Shown: positions 29,154 through 38,193, counted from the stretch's first letter. The stretch: 64,000 bases of DNA from Burkholderiaceae bacterium (GCA_024235875.1 JACKLP010000001.1:124001-188000), one strand, 5' to 3'. Made by a program: numbers and translations. Notes: a model not told the origin generated them from the sequence alone.

Positions 29154-29985
29154 TCGACCGGAGCGCCCGGAGCATCTAATCGACACGTCTTCGGCCGCGC
29201 GCCGTGATGGCGAAGTACTGCGATCTGCCTCGAACCCGAGGTTTCGCGAACTACTCAAGCTGACCCAGTTGGCGCGTGAGCGGCGCAAGCGAGGGGTCTG
29301 CGTGATCGAGGGCGAGCATTTGCTCGAGGCCTATCGGGATCGGCACGGCGCGGCGCTCGCGGTCTATTGCTGCGAGGGTGCCCGCCCGACGTCCTTACGC
29401 GGCGACGAACCCGCGATCGAACTGAGCGAGCGTCTCTTCCGGCAGGTCAGCCAGGTCGCCAACGGACGTGGGCCTATCGCGCTCGTGCCGACGCCCGCGC
29501 CGTCACTGCCGGCCGTTCTCGACGAAGACACCGTGTATCTGGACGGCATCCAGGACCCGGGCAACGTGGGCACGATCCTGAGGAGTTGCGCGGCCGCCGG
29601 AATCCCCCGCGTCGTCACCTCCGCGGACACGGCCTTCTGTTGGTCGCCCAAGGTGCTGCGGGCCGGTATGGGCGCGCACTTCGCGCTTTCGATCCACGAA
29701 GGCCATCCGATCGGAACGGTGCTTGCCAGGGCCCGGCTCGCCATCTGGAGCACGCGCCTGGATGCCAGTCTGCCGATCTACGAGGCCGAGCTGGAAAAGC
29801 CGTCGCTGTGGCTGTTCGGAAGCGAAGGCGAAGGGCTCTCTGCCGGTGCCAGGGAATGGCCCGACGCCACGGCGGTGAAGATCCCGATGGCGGCCGGGGT
29901 CGAGTCGCTCAACGTGGGAGCCGCGGTGGCCATCTGTTTGTTCGAGCAGCGTCGCCGACGACATGCGGGCCGCCCGGACGGATGA
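29146..29985 (+). CDS. TrmH/SpoU-family RNA 2'-O-methyltransferase
   Basis: A SPOUT-class methyltransferase that would methylate a ribose 2'-OH of rRNA or tRNA with SAM. The 279-residue protein has an N-terminal substrate-binding domain (SNPRFRELLKLTQLARERR, VIEGEHLLEAY) and a C-terminal trefoil-knot catalytic domain with its three motifs: LDGIQDPGNVGTILRSCAA, LWLFGSEGEGLS and PMAAGVESLNVGAAVAI. The position after rnhB is that of the gene often labelled rlmB-like in Burkholderiales; the exact RNA target cannot be read from sequence. The ATG at 29146 overlaps rnhB by eight bases, closing the long coupled series. Confidence 0.9.
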   Translation: MTDRPERPEHLIDTSSAARRDGEVLRSASNPRFRELLKLTQLARERRKRGVCVIEGEHLLEAYRDRHGAALAVYCCEGARPTSLRGDEPAIELSERLFRQVSQVANGRGPIALVPTPAPSLPAVLDEDTVYLDGIQDPGNVGTILRSCAAAGIPRVVTSADTAFCWSPKVLRAGMGAHFALSIHEGHPIGTVLARARLAIWSTRLDASLPIYEAELEKPSLWLFGSEGEGLSAGAREWPDATAVKIPMAAGVESLNVGAAVAICLFEQRRRRHAGRPDG

Positions 29986-30030
29986 CAGATGCAGGCAGCC
30001 GACATCGCCGGCCTGCCTGGAGGAAATCGT

Positions 30031-30870
30031 CTAGCCGAGCAAATCGAGTTCGTGGATGATGGTCGTCGCGATCTCTTCGATGGACTTGTTGGTGGACGAC
30101 AACCATCGAATGCTCTCGCGGCGCATCATGGCCTCGGCATCGCTGACTTCGCGGCGACAATTCTCGATGGACGCGTATCGGCTGCCCGGACGGCGCTCGT
30201 TTCGGACCTCGGAGAGCCGCTCGGGGGCGATCGTCAGACCGAAGAGCTTGGGCTTGTGCTGCCTGAGGGCGCTCGGCAGCGTGGATCGTTCGAAGTCCTC
30301 GGGGATCAATGGGTAGTTGGCGGCCTTGATACCGTGTTGCATCGCCAGGTACAGGCTGGTCGGCGTCTTGCCACTGCGAGAAACCCCGACCAGGATCACG
30401 TCGGCGGAGATCAGGTCCGCATGCGCCTGGCCGTCGTCGTGTGCGAGCGAGTAGTTGATCGCGTCGATGCGGCGCCCGTACTGGCCGGCGCCGTCAGGCC
30501 CGTGCGAACGGCCGATCTGGTGGGTCGACTTGATGCCGAGTTCGTCCTCGAGCGGTTGCACGAAGCTGCCGATCAAGTCCAGGAAGCGACAGTTCGCGCG
30601 ACGGACGACATCGTTGATCTGCGTATCCACCAAGGTGCTGAATACGATCGGCCGATGGCGATCGACACCGGCTTGTGCATCGATGCGTCGCAAGGCCTCG
30701 TCGGCCTTCGCCATGGAATTGACGAAAGGCAAGCGCACCTGGCGGATCTTCATGTCGCCAAATTGGGTGAGAAGCGAGTGCCCGAAGGTCTCCGCGGTGA
30801 TGCCGGTGCCGTCAGAGACGTAGAACACCGTGCGTTCGTAGTGGGCATTCGCCGATTCGGGCATGATCAT
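30031..30870 (-). CDS. ppsR: Phosphoenolpyruvate synthase regulatory protein (kinase/pyrophosphorylase)
   Basis: PpsR (DUF299 family) switches PEP synthase off by ADP-dependent phosphorylation of a threonine and on again by phosphate-dependent removal. The 279-residue protein has TVFYVSDGTGITAETFG at the start, INYSLAHDDGQ, the P-loop GVSRSGKT (162-169), LYLAMQHGIKAANYPL and SIEEIATTI at the end, all typical. Two close ATGs (30870 and 30864) are possible. It is divergent from its target ppsA, with 241 bases between, and convergent with the methyltransferase gene. Confidence 0.96.
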   Translation of the reverse strand: MIMPESANAHYERTVFYVSDGTGITAETFGHSLLTQFGDMKIRQVRLPFVNSMAKADEALRRIDAQAGVDRHRPIVFSTLVDTQINDVVRRANCRFLDLIGSFVQPLEDELGIKSTHQIGRSHGPDGAGQYGRRIDAINYSLAHDDGQAHADLISADVILVGVSRSGKTPTSLYLAMQHGIKAANYPLIPEDFERSTLPSALRQHKPKLFGLTIAPERLSEVRNERRPGSRYASIENCRREVSDAEAMMRRESIRWLSSTNKSIEEIATTIIHELDLLG

Positions 30871-31111
30871 TGGACTCCGGGCTCATGAACGGTCGCGTCC
30901 GACCAACGACCGGCACGCCGATCGAGGTCGCCTGATCGTAGAATATTTCGAGTCTCAATGGGCCCGCTCGCCGGACCCCGGAAGGCTCTCGAGCTTTGCC
31001 AGAACGCTGCAGCAGCGCGATCGCGCCGCTGGCGCCGAAGCTGCGCTGGTCGGTCGATGATCTGCTAGAGCGCTTTGCGCCCCGAAATTCAATTGCTCTT
31101 CAGGACTTCCA

Positions 31112-33541
31112 ATGACACAAACCGAGGCACCGAATGTCGTGCCCTTCGAGGTCTTGCGCATGACCGACGTGGAAACCGTCGGTGGCAAGAACGCCTCGCT
31201 GGGAGAGATGATCAGCCAGCTCGCGGCATCCGGCGTGCGCGTACCAGGCGGGTTCGCGACGACCGCGCATGCGTTTCGCGAATTCCTCGATTTCAACGAC
31301 CTGACCCGACGGATCAACGAACGCCTCGACGCACTCAATGTGGAGGACGTCAAGGCGCTGGCCGAGTGTGGCGCCGAAATTCGCGCCTGGGTGGTGGAGG
31401 CGCCGCTGCCGCCAGCGCTGGAGGCTGATATCCGCACCCACTATGAGCGGCTGATCCGCGAGTCCAGCGCACCCATCTCGGTCGCGGTTCGGTCTTCTGC
31501 GACCGCTGAGGACTTGCCGGATGCGTCGTTCGCCGGGCAGCAGGAGACCTATCTGAACGTGCAGGGCATCGAGTCGGTCCTGGACCGCATCAAGCATGTC
31601 TTCGCGTCGCTGTACAACGACCGGGCCATTTCCTACCGGGTCCACAAGGGCTTCGCCCACGCCGATGTGGCCCTCTCGGCGGGCATCCAGCGCATGGTTC
31701 GCAGTGATCGCGGTGCGGCTGGCGTGATGTTCACCATCGACACAGAGTCGGGCTTTCCGGACGTGGTGTTCATCACGAGCGCCTACGGCCTCGGAGAGAC
31801 GGTCGTCCAAGGTGCGGTCAATCCGGACGAGTTCTACGTCCACAAGCCGATCCTCGAGGCCGGAAAGTTCCCGATCATTCGGCGGCAGCTGGGCTCCAAG
31901 CTGATTCGAATGGAGTTCGCCCAGGGCGGCGACGAAGGTCCGGAGACCAGCGTGGGTCGCACCGTGCGTACCGTGGAGACTTCGACCGATGCGCGCAACC
32001 GGTACTCGCTTTCGGACGACGAAGTCGTCGAGCTCGCCCGCTACGCGATGATCATCGAGCGCCACTACGGCCGGCCGATGGACATCGAATGGGGTCGTGA
32101 CGGTGTCGACGGCAAGCTCTACATCCTGCAGGCTCGCCCCGAGACGGTGAAGTCGCAGGCGAGCGAGGGCGTCCAGCAGCGCTTCCGGCTCAAGCAGAGC
32201 TCGGAGGTATTGGCCAGCGGCCGGGCCATCGGTCAGCGCGTAGGCGCCGGGCCGGTACGCATCATCGAGGATGCGGCCCATATGGACCGGGTGCAGCCGG
32301 GGGACATTCTGGTCACCGATATGACCGACCCCAACTGGGAACCGGTCATGAAGCGAGCAGCCGCCATCGTGACCAATCGCGGCGGGCGCACCTGCCACGC
32401 GGCGATCATCGCGAGAGAGCTGGGAATTCCGGCCGTCGTCGGCTGCGGCGACGCCACCAGCGCGCTGAAAGATGGCGCGCTGGTGACGGTCTCATGCGCC
32501 GAGGGCGATACCGGATTCATCTACGACGGCTTGCTCGAGACCGAAATCACCGAGGTTCGCACCGGTCAGATGCCGGAGATCGATGTCAAGGTGATGATGA
32601 ACGTCGGCAACCCTCAGCTTGCGTTCGACTTTGCGCAGTTGCCGAACCAGGGCGTTGGACTGGCGCGGCTCGAGTTCATCATCAACAACAACATCGGTAT
32701 TCATCCGAAGGCCATTCTCGACTATCCGAATGTTGACGACGATCTCAAGAAGGCGGTCGAGAGTGTCGCTCGCGGCCATTCGACGCCGCGCGACTTCTAT
32801 GTCGAGCGCCTGGCCGAAGGGGTCGCCACGATCGCCGCCGCGTTCTGGCCTCGACCGGTGATCGTCCGCCTCTCCGACTTCAAGTCAAACGAGTACCGCA
32901 AATTGATCGGCGGATCCCGCTACGAGCCCGAGGAAGAGAACCCCATGCTGGGCTTCCGCGGCGCCTCGCGCTACCTTGCCACCAGCTTTGCCGAGTGTTT
33001 CGAGCTCGAGTGTCGGGCGATGAAGCGGGTCCGAGAGGAAATGGGCCTGACGAACGTCGAGTTGATGATTCCGTTCGTTCGGACCACGACCGAGGCGGCC
33101 GGAGTCATCGAGTTGCTGCGCCGATACGGGCTCGAGCGCGGAAGCGGCGCGAACGACGAGGGGCAGGGCGGCCTGCGGATCGTGATGATGTGCGAACTGC
33201 CCTCGAACGCGCTCCTGGCCGAGGACTTCTTGCAGTACTTCGACGGCTTCTCGATCGGATCGAACGACCTGACCCAGCTCACGCTGGGCCTGGATCGCGA
33301 CTCGGGTCTGGTTGCCGAGGGCTTCGACGAACGCGATCCGGCCGTGAAAGCCTTGTTGGAACGCGCGATCACGGCATGCCGGCAGGCCGGCAAGTATGTC
33401 GGGATATGCGGCCAGGGCCCCTCGGACCACCCCGATCTGGCCGAGTGGCTGATGGACCGGGAGATCAGCTCGATCTCCCTGAATCCGGATACCGTGATCG
33501 ACACCTGGCAACGCCTGGCGACTCATCGCAAGCCGGGCTGA
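31112..33541 (+). CDS. ppsA: Phosphoenolpyruvate synthase
   Basis: PpsA makes PEP from pyruvate and ATP (giving AMP and phosphate), needed for gluconeogenesis on lactate, pyruvate or fatty acid-derived carbon. The 809-residue protein has the ATP-grasp domain (VGGKNASLGEM; SSATAEDLPDASFAGQQET), the swivelling domain with catalytic H429 in GGRTCHAAIIARELG just after the regulatory-threonine region, and the TIM-barrel PEP domain (LSDFKSNEYRKLIGG; GFSIGSNDLTQLTLGLDRD). A possible -10 (TAGAAT, 30939-30944) lies upstream. The divergent neighbour ppsR encodes its regulator. A strong bidirectional terminator follows. Confidence 0.98.
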   Translation: MTQTEAPNVVPFEVLRMTDVETVGGKNASLGEMISQLAASGVRVPGGFATTAHAFREFLDFNDLTRRINERLDALNVEDVKALAECGAEIRAWVVEAPLPPALEADIRTHYERLIRESSAPISVAVRSSATAEDLPDASFAGQQETYLNVQGIESVLDRIKHVFASLYNDRAISYRVHKGFAHADVALSAGIQRMVRSDRGAAGVMFTIDTESGFPDVVFITSAYGLGETVVQGAVNPDEFYVHKPILEAGKFPIIRRQLGSKLIRMEFAQGGDEGPETSVGRTVRTVETSTDARNRYSLSDDEVVELARYAMIIERHYGRPMDIEWGRDGVDGKLYILQARPETVKSQASEGVQQRFRLKQSSEVLASGRAIGQRVGAGPVRIIEDAAHMDRVQPGDILVTDMTDPNWEPVMKRAAAIVTNRGGRTCHAAIIARELGIPAVVGCGDATSALKDGALVTVSCAEGDTGFIYDGLLETEITEVRTGQMPEIDVKVMMNVGNPQLAFDFAQLPNQGVGLARLEFIINNNIGIHPKAILDYPNVDDDLKKAVESVARGHSTPRDFYVERLAEGVATIAAAFWPRPVIVRLSDFKSNEYRKLIGGSRYEPEEENPMLGFRGASRYLATSFAECFELECRAMKRVREEMGLTNVELMIPFVRTTTEAAGVIELLRRYGLERGSGANDEGQGGLRIVMMCELPSNALLAEDFLQYFDGFSIGSNDLTQLTLGLDRDSGLVAEGFDERDPAVKALLERAITACRQAGKYVGICGQGPSDHPDLAEWLMDREISSISLNPDTVIDTWQRLATHRKPG

Positions 33542-33583
33542 TCCAGGATCGGGTTTCCGATGCGCTCCGCGCGCGGGGCGTCC

Positions 33584-33623
33584 GCAACGACAAAGGGCGC
33601 CCGAGGGCGCCCTTTGTCGTTGC
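33584..33623. terminator. Bidirectional intrinsic terminator between ppsA and a binding-protein gene
   Basis: A perfect inverted repeat with 18-base arms (33584-33601 and 33606-33623) around a four-base loop; the arms carry GGGCGCC at the loop and ACAAA/TTTGT outside. Since ppsA and the binding-protein gene converge here, the stem with weak U-rich flanks on both strands can end both transcripts. Confidence 0.85.
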
Positions 33624-33674
33624 CGCGTGCCGGGCATCCGGCGGTTCCCGCCGAATCCCCGGGCGCGCGCCGGG

Positions 33675-34814
33675 TCACTTGGTGACCATCATCTTCTCGC
33701 GCTTTCCGCCCTTGTAGGTGTAGAGGGTCAGCGCACCATTGCGAATGTCGCCCGACTTGTCGAAGGCGATCGTGCCGGTCAATCCCTTGTACTCGACCTT
33801 CTTGAGCACCGGGAGGTACTTCTTGGGATCGGTCGAGTCGGCCTTCTGCATGGCCGCGACCATCGCCATGGTCGCGTCGTACACATACGGCGCGTAGATC
33901 TGGACGTCGGTGCCGAACTTGTCCTTGAAGCGCTTGCGCCACTGGTTCATCGGAGCCTCGAGCGCTGTATCGATACCACCGGCCTCGGCGCAGATGACCT
34001 GACCGTCCTTCATCGCTGCACCGGCGAGTTCCGCGAGCTTGGGCGAGCAGATGCCGTCGCCCCCCATGAACTTGACGTCCATGCCGAGTTGGCGCAACTG
34101 CCGAAGCATCGGGCCGGCGACGGCATCCATGCCACCGAAGAAGACCAATTCGGGCTTCTTGCCCTTGAGCTTGGTCAGGATGGCATTGAAATCCGTCGCC
34201 TTGTCATTCGTGTACTCGCGCCCGACCACCTTGGCGCCCGCGGCCTTGGCGGCCTTCGCGAACTCGTCGGCAACGCCCTGGCCGTAGGCAGTCCGATCGT
34301 CGATGACCGCGATGCTCTTGACCTTGAGCTTGTTAGCGGCGTAGCGACCGAGCGCGCCGCCGAGCAGGCCGTCATGGGCCACGACGCGGAATACGTTCTC
34401 GAAGCCTTGCTTCGTGTACTTCGGGTTCGTCGCCGACGGAGAGATCTGCGGCACGCCCGCGTCATGGTAGATCTTGGAGGCGGGGATCGTGGTGCCCGAG
34501 TTCAGGTGGCCGATCACGCCGGCGACCCGGGCGTCGACGAGTTTCTGCGCGGCGGCGGTGCCCTGCTTGGGGTCACCCGCATCGTCCTCGGAGAGCAACT
34601 CGAACTTGACGACTTCTCCGCCGATCTTGACCTTCTTGGCGTTCAGGTCATCGATCGCCATCTTGGCACCGAACTCGTTGTCCTTGCCAAGGTGTGCGAT
34701 CGCGCCGGTGAGCGGTGCGACGTGACCCAGCTTGACGACCTTCTCTGCGGCGGCCGGCGCAGCAAAGCCGACGACGGCGGCAGCGACCGCGAGCGGGAGC
34801 AGTTTGACTTTCAT
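33675..34814 (-). CDS. Branched-chain amino acid ABC transporter substrate-binding protein (LivJ/LivK family)
   Basis: A periplasmic binding protein of the type I (Leu/Ile/Val-binding) fold. The 379-residue precursor has a Sec signal peptide (VKLLPLAVAAAVVGFAAPAAA, about residues 2-22), then KLGHVAPLTGAIAHLGKD, VIGHLNSGTTIPAS, ISPSATNPKYT, VIDDRTAYGQGVADEF and YVYDATMAMVAAM, as in LivJ. An AGAGGAG site lies nine bases before the ATG. No LivHMGF permease or ATPase gene is beside it, so it must pair with a transporter encoded elsewhere or act alone. The true ligand cannot be told from sequence. Confidence 0.92.
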   Translation of the reverse strand: MKVKLLPLAVAAAVVGFAAPAAAEKVVKLGHVAPLTGAIAHLGKDNEFGAKMAIDDLNAKKVKIGGEVVKFELLSEDDAGDPKQGTAAAQKLVDARVAGVIGHLNSGTTIPASKIYHDAGVPQISPSATNPKYTKQGFENVFRVVAHDGLLGGALGRYAANKLKVKSIAVIDDRTAYGQGVADEFAKAAKAAGAKVVGREYTNDKATDFNAILTKLKGKKPELVFFGGMDAVAGPMLRQLRQLGMDVKFMGGDGICSPKLAELAGAAMKDGQVICAEAGGIDTALEAPMNQWRKRFKDKFGTDVQIYAPYVYDATMAMVAAMQKADSTDPKKYLPVLKKVEYKGLTGTIAFDKSGDIRNGALTLYTYKGGKREKMMVTK

Positions 34815-35160
34815 TCAGATTTCTCCTCTGACGATTCGATACATTGGTCAGTGACAGGCGAACGGCTGATCCTGCGCAACAGCGACCAGCATCCGAGACC
34901 GTCACGACAAACCCCGGACGCCCTCGGCTCCGGTCCGGAGCAAGCGAGCGCCCGATGGCGCGAATCATAGCCCGAATCGACACCCGGCTGAACGCCCGCC
35001 GCGCCGACCTGCATCGCAGGCATGGGCAAGCCCCGGGGCAAGTCGGTCGACGCGCGATCGCCGCAACGGCATCCAATGGTCGGGCTGCGGCTTGCGCTTG
35101 CCCGCGAGGCGCCGCGTCATTACGATCGCGCTACACGGCTTGCCCGGCCTGAGGAAGCGC
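34815..35160. promoter_or_regulatory. Divergent upstream region between the livJ-like gene and nfeD (no gene seen)
   Basis: These 346 bases hold no convincing reading frame. On the minus strand TATGAT (34969-34964) could be a -10 for the binding-protein gene, with a leader of about 145 bases. On the plus strand TTGCCC (35098-35103) and TACGAT (35121-35126) are 17 bases apart and could serve nfeD. Both are weak matches. Confidence 0.3.
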
Positions 35161-35613
35161 ATGCAATTGCACTACTGGTGGTGGATCGTGGCCCTGGCGC
35201 TCGGGATCGCGGAGTTGGCGACCGGGACCTTCTATCTGTTGGTGCTGGCCCTCGCGGGCGGCGCCGGTGGGCTGGTCGCGCTGTCCGGGGCCAGCTTGAA
35301 TGCGCAATTGCTCGTCGCTGCCGCCGTCGCGGCTGTCGGCACGGTCATGGTCCGTCGATTCATCGGGCGCGGTCGCCCCAAACAGGGGCCGCCCGAGTCC
35401 AATCCGGACATCCTCCTCGATATCGGCAGCCGGATTCAAATACCTTCCTGGCGCACGCCCTCGGCCACCAGCGCCAGCTATCGCGGCGCGCAGTGGAGTG
35501 TGGAGTTGGCAGCAGAGGAGCAAGGCGAGCCCGCCGAACCCGGCGAATATGTGATTCGCCGAGTGGTCGGCAGCCGGTTGATCGTCGGCCGAGAGCGCGG
35601 CGGCCAGGCGTAG
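35161..35613 (+). CDS. nfeD: NfeD-like membrane protein
   Basis: A short NfeD (about 150 residues, no ClpP-like protease domain). Two or three N-terminal membrane helices (about 6-62: WWWIVALALGIAELATGTF, then LLVLALAGGAGG and LLVAAAVAAVGTVM) precede a C-terminal OB-fold domain (about 85-145, ASYRGAQWSVEL, VIRRVVGSRLIV). NfeD proteins occur beside SPFH/stomatin proteins and are thought to act with them in membrane microdomains. The SPFH gene indeed follows after 77 bases. The ATG at 35161 begins at the first membrane helix; the frame upstream has no homology. Confidence 0.88.
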   Translation: MQLHYWWWIVALALGIAELATGTFYLLVLALAGGAGGLVALSGASLNAQLLVAAAVAAVGTVMVRRFIGRGRPKQGPPESNPDILLDIGSRIQIPSWRTPSATSASYRGAQWSVELAAEEQGEPAEPGEYVIRRVVGSRLIVGRERGGQA

Positions 35614-35690
35614 CGCGGGCCGCGCAGGTCGCGCCGACTTCGCGTGCGGCCCAGCGAGAAACCTCACGAGACTGGATCGGAGATCAGTGG

Positions 35691-36653
35691 ATGTATACGA
35701 CGACAGGAATAAGCGGCGGGCTTCTGGTCGCTGCCATTGTGTTGGTGCTGGCGGTGGTGTTCGTGATTCGCGGCATCGCAGTGACTCCTCAGCAGCATGC
35801 GTGGATCATCGAGCGCCTGGGCAAGTACCACGGGACGCTCAGCCCCGGCCTCAACTTCATCATCCCGTTCATCGATCGGATCGCCTACAAGCACTCGCTC
35901 AAGGAAATTCCGCTCGACGTGCCCAGCCAGGTCTGCATCACCAAGGACAATACGCAGCTCACCGTCGACGGCGTGCTGTATTTCCAGGTGACGGATCCAA
36001 TGCGCGCGTCGTACGGGTCCAGCAACTACATCACGGCGATAACCCAGCTCTCCCAGACCACGCTGCGTTCGGTGATCGGACGGCTGGAGCTCGACCGAAC
36101 CTTCGAAGAACGGGACTTCATCAACTCGAGTGTCGTCAGCGCGCTCGACGAAGCCGCGCTGAACTGGGGCGTCAAGGTCCTGCGTTACGAGATCAAGGAT
36201 CTGACGCCACCCAACGAGATCCTGCGGGCGATGCAGGCTCAGATCACGGCCGAGCGCGAGAAGCGGGCGCGAATTGCCGAATCGGAAGGGCGCAAGCAAG
36301 AGCAGATCAATCTGGCCACCGGCGAGCGCGAATCGTTCATCGCGCGCTCCGAGGGCGAACGCCAGGCCGAGGTGAACCGAGCGATGGGGGAGGCCGCAGC
36401 AATCCAGGCGGTCGCGGATGCAACCGCTCGGGCGATCGAACGCATTGCGGCCGCAACGCGTGAGCCCGGCGGAATCGATGCCGTGAATCTGCAAGTGGCC
36501 GAGAAATACGTCGACGCGCTGGGCCGCATGGCCAAGACGAACAATACGATGATCGTGCCGGCGAACCTGACCGACGTCGCCGGCCTGGTCGCGACCGCGA
36601 CCTCGGTGATCCGCGCCCATCCGCCGACCGAACGAGGCAGCTCGACGGGCTGA
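35691..36653 (+). CDS. SPFH/band 7 (stomatin/QmcA-like) membrane protein
   Basis: A stomatin-type protein that oligomerises on the inner membrane and can associate with FtsH-type proteases. The 320-residue protein has one N-terminal membrane anchor (about 7-28), the SPFH domain (about 30-190: ERLGKYHGTLSPGLNFIIPF, DVPSQVCITKDN, VDGVLYFQVTDP), then a long Ala/Glu/Arg-rich coiled coil (about 190-270, AQITAEREKRARIAESEGRK) and a C-terminal tail with MIVPANLTDVAGL. The start is set by GGAG about nine bases before ATG 35691. It is the partner of the NfeD gene just upstream. Confidence 0.93.
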   Translation: MYTTTGISGGLLVAAIVLVLAVVFVIRGIAVTPQQHAWIIERLGKYHGTLSPGLNFIIPFIDRIAYKHSLKEIPLDVPSQVCITKDNTQLTVDGVLYFQVTDPMRASYGSSNYITAITQLSQTTLRSVIGRLELDRTFEERDFINSSVVSALDEAALNWGVKVLRYEIKDLTPPNEILRAMQAQITAEREKRARIAESEGRKQEQINLATGERESFIARSEGERQAEVNRAMGEAAAIQAVADATARAIERIAAATREPGGIDAVNLQVAEKYVDALGRMAKTNNTMIVPANLTDVAGLVATATSVIRAHPPTERGSSTG

Positions 36654-36768
36654 ACGGAAGGCCGGCGAACTCGGGTGCATGCCTTCCGCGGAGATCCGTG
36701 AGCCGGAACACGAGGGACCGACTGGGAGAACGACCGCCTCGCGACGTGGCCTTCTGGCGCCCGGTCTC

Positions 36769-37221
36769 CTAAGTCTTGTTGGTCGTCTTGAGCAGGCGCT
36801 GCTGTTCGCGCTTCCATTCGCGATCGCGCTCGGTGGCTCTCTTGTCGTGCTGCTTCTTGCCCTTGGCGAGCCCGATCGACAGTTTGACCCGGCCACGCTG
36901 GTAGTGGAGGTCCAGGGGAACGAGCGTGTAGCCGGCGCGCTCGACCTTGCCGATCAGGCGACGGATCTCTTCGGCCTTGAGCAGCAGCTTTCGGGTACGG
37001 ACCGGATCCGGGCTGACATGCTTGGACGCTTCGGGCAAGGGGGTGACATGCATGCCGATCAGGTAGACCTCGGCATTGCGCACGATCACGTAGCCTTCCT
37101 TGAGCTGCACCCGGCCGGCGCGAATCGCCTTGACCTCCCAGCCCTCGAGGACCAGCCCGGCCTCGAATCGCTCTTCGATCGAGAAGTCGTGTAGCGCCTT
37201 TTTGTTCTGAATGATGCTCAT
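36769..37221 (-). CDS. smpB: tmRNA-binding protein SmpB
   Basis: SmpB carries tmRNA into stalled ribosomes for trans-translation. The 150-residue protein has the OB fold with NKKALHDFSIEERFEAGLVL, GWEVKAIRAGRVQL and YLIGMHVTPL, and the basic C-terminal tail (KGKKQHDKRATERDREWKRE), which is disordered until it enters the ribosome mRNA channel. The ATG at 37221 matches the family start MSIIQNKKA. It is divergent from ratA, with 79 bases between, the usual order. Confidence 0.97.
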   Translation of the reverse strand: MSIIQNKKALHDFSIEERFEAGLVLEGWEVKAIRAGRVQLKEGYVIVRNAEVYLIGMHVTPLPEASKHVSPDPVRTRKLLLKAEEIRRLIGKVERAGYTLVPLDLHYQRGRVKLSIGLAKGKKQHDKRATERDREWKREQQRLLKTTNKT

Positions 37222-37300
37222 GTCACAATCGCTTGAGCCCGCGGCCGACGCGGGGTCGCGGGCCGCCTGGTTGGCGGCTTCGCATTGAAGAAACCGCTCC

Positions 37301-37735
37301 GTGCCCGTGCCGTCGATCAACAAGTCCGTCCTGCTGCCGTACGCCGCCGAGAGAATGTTCGACCTCGTTGCCAGGGTCGAGGATTATCCCGCGTTTCTGC
37401 CGTGGTGCGCGGGGACCGCCGTGGACCCGTGCGTCGATGGGGTGCGGGCCCGCGTCGACATCGCCTATCGTGGCATCCGGCAATCGTTCACCACCCGAAA
37501 CCTGCACCGGCCGCCGGGCGAGATCGCGATGCAACTCGTCGACGGCCCGTTCCGCAGCCTGAGCGGGCGATGGCTGTTTCATCCGCTGGCGAGTGATGCC
37601 TGCAAGGTCGAGCTTCGCCTCGACTACGAGATGCGCGCCGGGCTGCTGGGAACCGCCCTGGCGCCGGTGTTCGGCCAGATCGCTGGCTCGCTCGTCGAAG
37701 CCTTCGAGCAGCGGGCCGAGGATATCTATGAGTGA
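37301..37735 (+). CDS. ratA: RatA/COQ10 family START-domain protein
   Basis: A 144-residue START/polyketide-cyclase fold protein. Bacterial members are called RatA (reported in E. coli to block 70S assembly), while mitochondrial Coq10 binds ubiquinone; which role applies is not settled by sequence. Visible motifs are VLLPYAAERMFDLVARVEDY, FLPWCAG and LSGRWLFHPL. The start is GTG 37301 (a second GTG at 37307 is possible). The next gene overlaps it by eight bases and encodes an RnfH-family protein, the standard ratA-ratB pair divergent from smpB. Confidence 0.92.
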   Translation: MPVPSINKSVLLPYAAERMFDLVARVEDYPAFLPWCAGTAVDPCVDGVRARVDIAYRGIRQSFTTRNLHRPPGEIAMQLVDGPFRSLSGRWLFHPLASDACKVELRLDYEMRAGLLGTALAPVFGQIAGSLVEAFEQRAEDIYE

Positions 37736-38144
37736 TCGCCCGTCGGAGCCCGGTGGTCCCGACGCCGCGATCCATGTCGAGGTGGTCTGGCTCGAGGCGC
37801 CCGGCGGGTCGAGCGTGACGCGCGACGGGCTCGGAGAGCCTGCCTACGGGGTTGTGACGGCGCCGACATCGGCCGTCCGGCGGCTCGTGCTCGCGTTGCC
37901 GTCCGAAAGCACGCTTGCCACACTGCTGGCTTGCCGCGCGATGGCCGTATTCCGAGCCGAGCTGGACTCGGGTGCACTAGCGATAGCGGTCTTTGGCCGT
38001 GCCGGCCGTTCGGACATGCCACTCTACGACGGCGACCGAATCGAGCTGTTAGGCCCCGTGACCGCGGATCCCAAGCTTGCGCGGCGACGGCGTGTCGAGC
38101 GCGCCCGAGCAGCTGCGCCGTCCGGGCGCTGGCGAAGAAGTTAG
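37728..38144 (+). CDS. rnfH: RnfH/RatB family ubiquitin-fold protein
   Basis: A small beta-grasp protein of unknown biochemical role, named after Rnf complex genes but usually linked to ratA. The 138-residue product has the opening strand HVEVVWLEA and the typical C-terminal block IAVFGRAGRSDMPLYDGDR, then IELLGPVTADPKLARRRR. It is longer than most RnfH proteins (about 90-110 residues), mostly from a segment near 30-60 between the first strand and the central helix. The ATG at 37728 overlaps ratA by eight bases. Confidence 0.85.
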   Translation: MSDRPSEPGGPDAAIHVEVVWLEAPGGSSVTRDGLGEPAYGVVTAPTSAVRRLVLALPSESTLATLLACRAMAVFRAELDSGALAIAVFGRAGRSDMPLYDGDRIELLGPVTADPKLARRRRVERARAAAPSGRWRRS

Positions 38145-38193
38145 GCGTGCGGATCGAGCCCTAGGCTCCGGCTGACGGGGCCCCGAGTCCGCG

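Noticed and set aside
36655..36688. CGGAAGGC/GCCTTCCG inverted repeat after the SPFH gene
   Set aside because: An eight-base stem with an 18-base loop and no T run; it may help end two convergent genes but is not a standard terminator.
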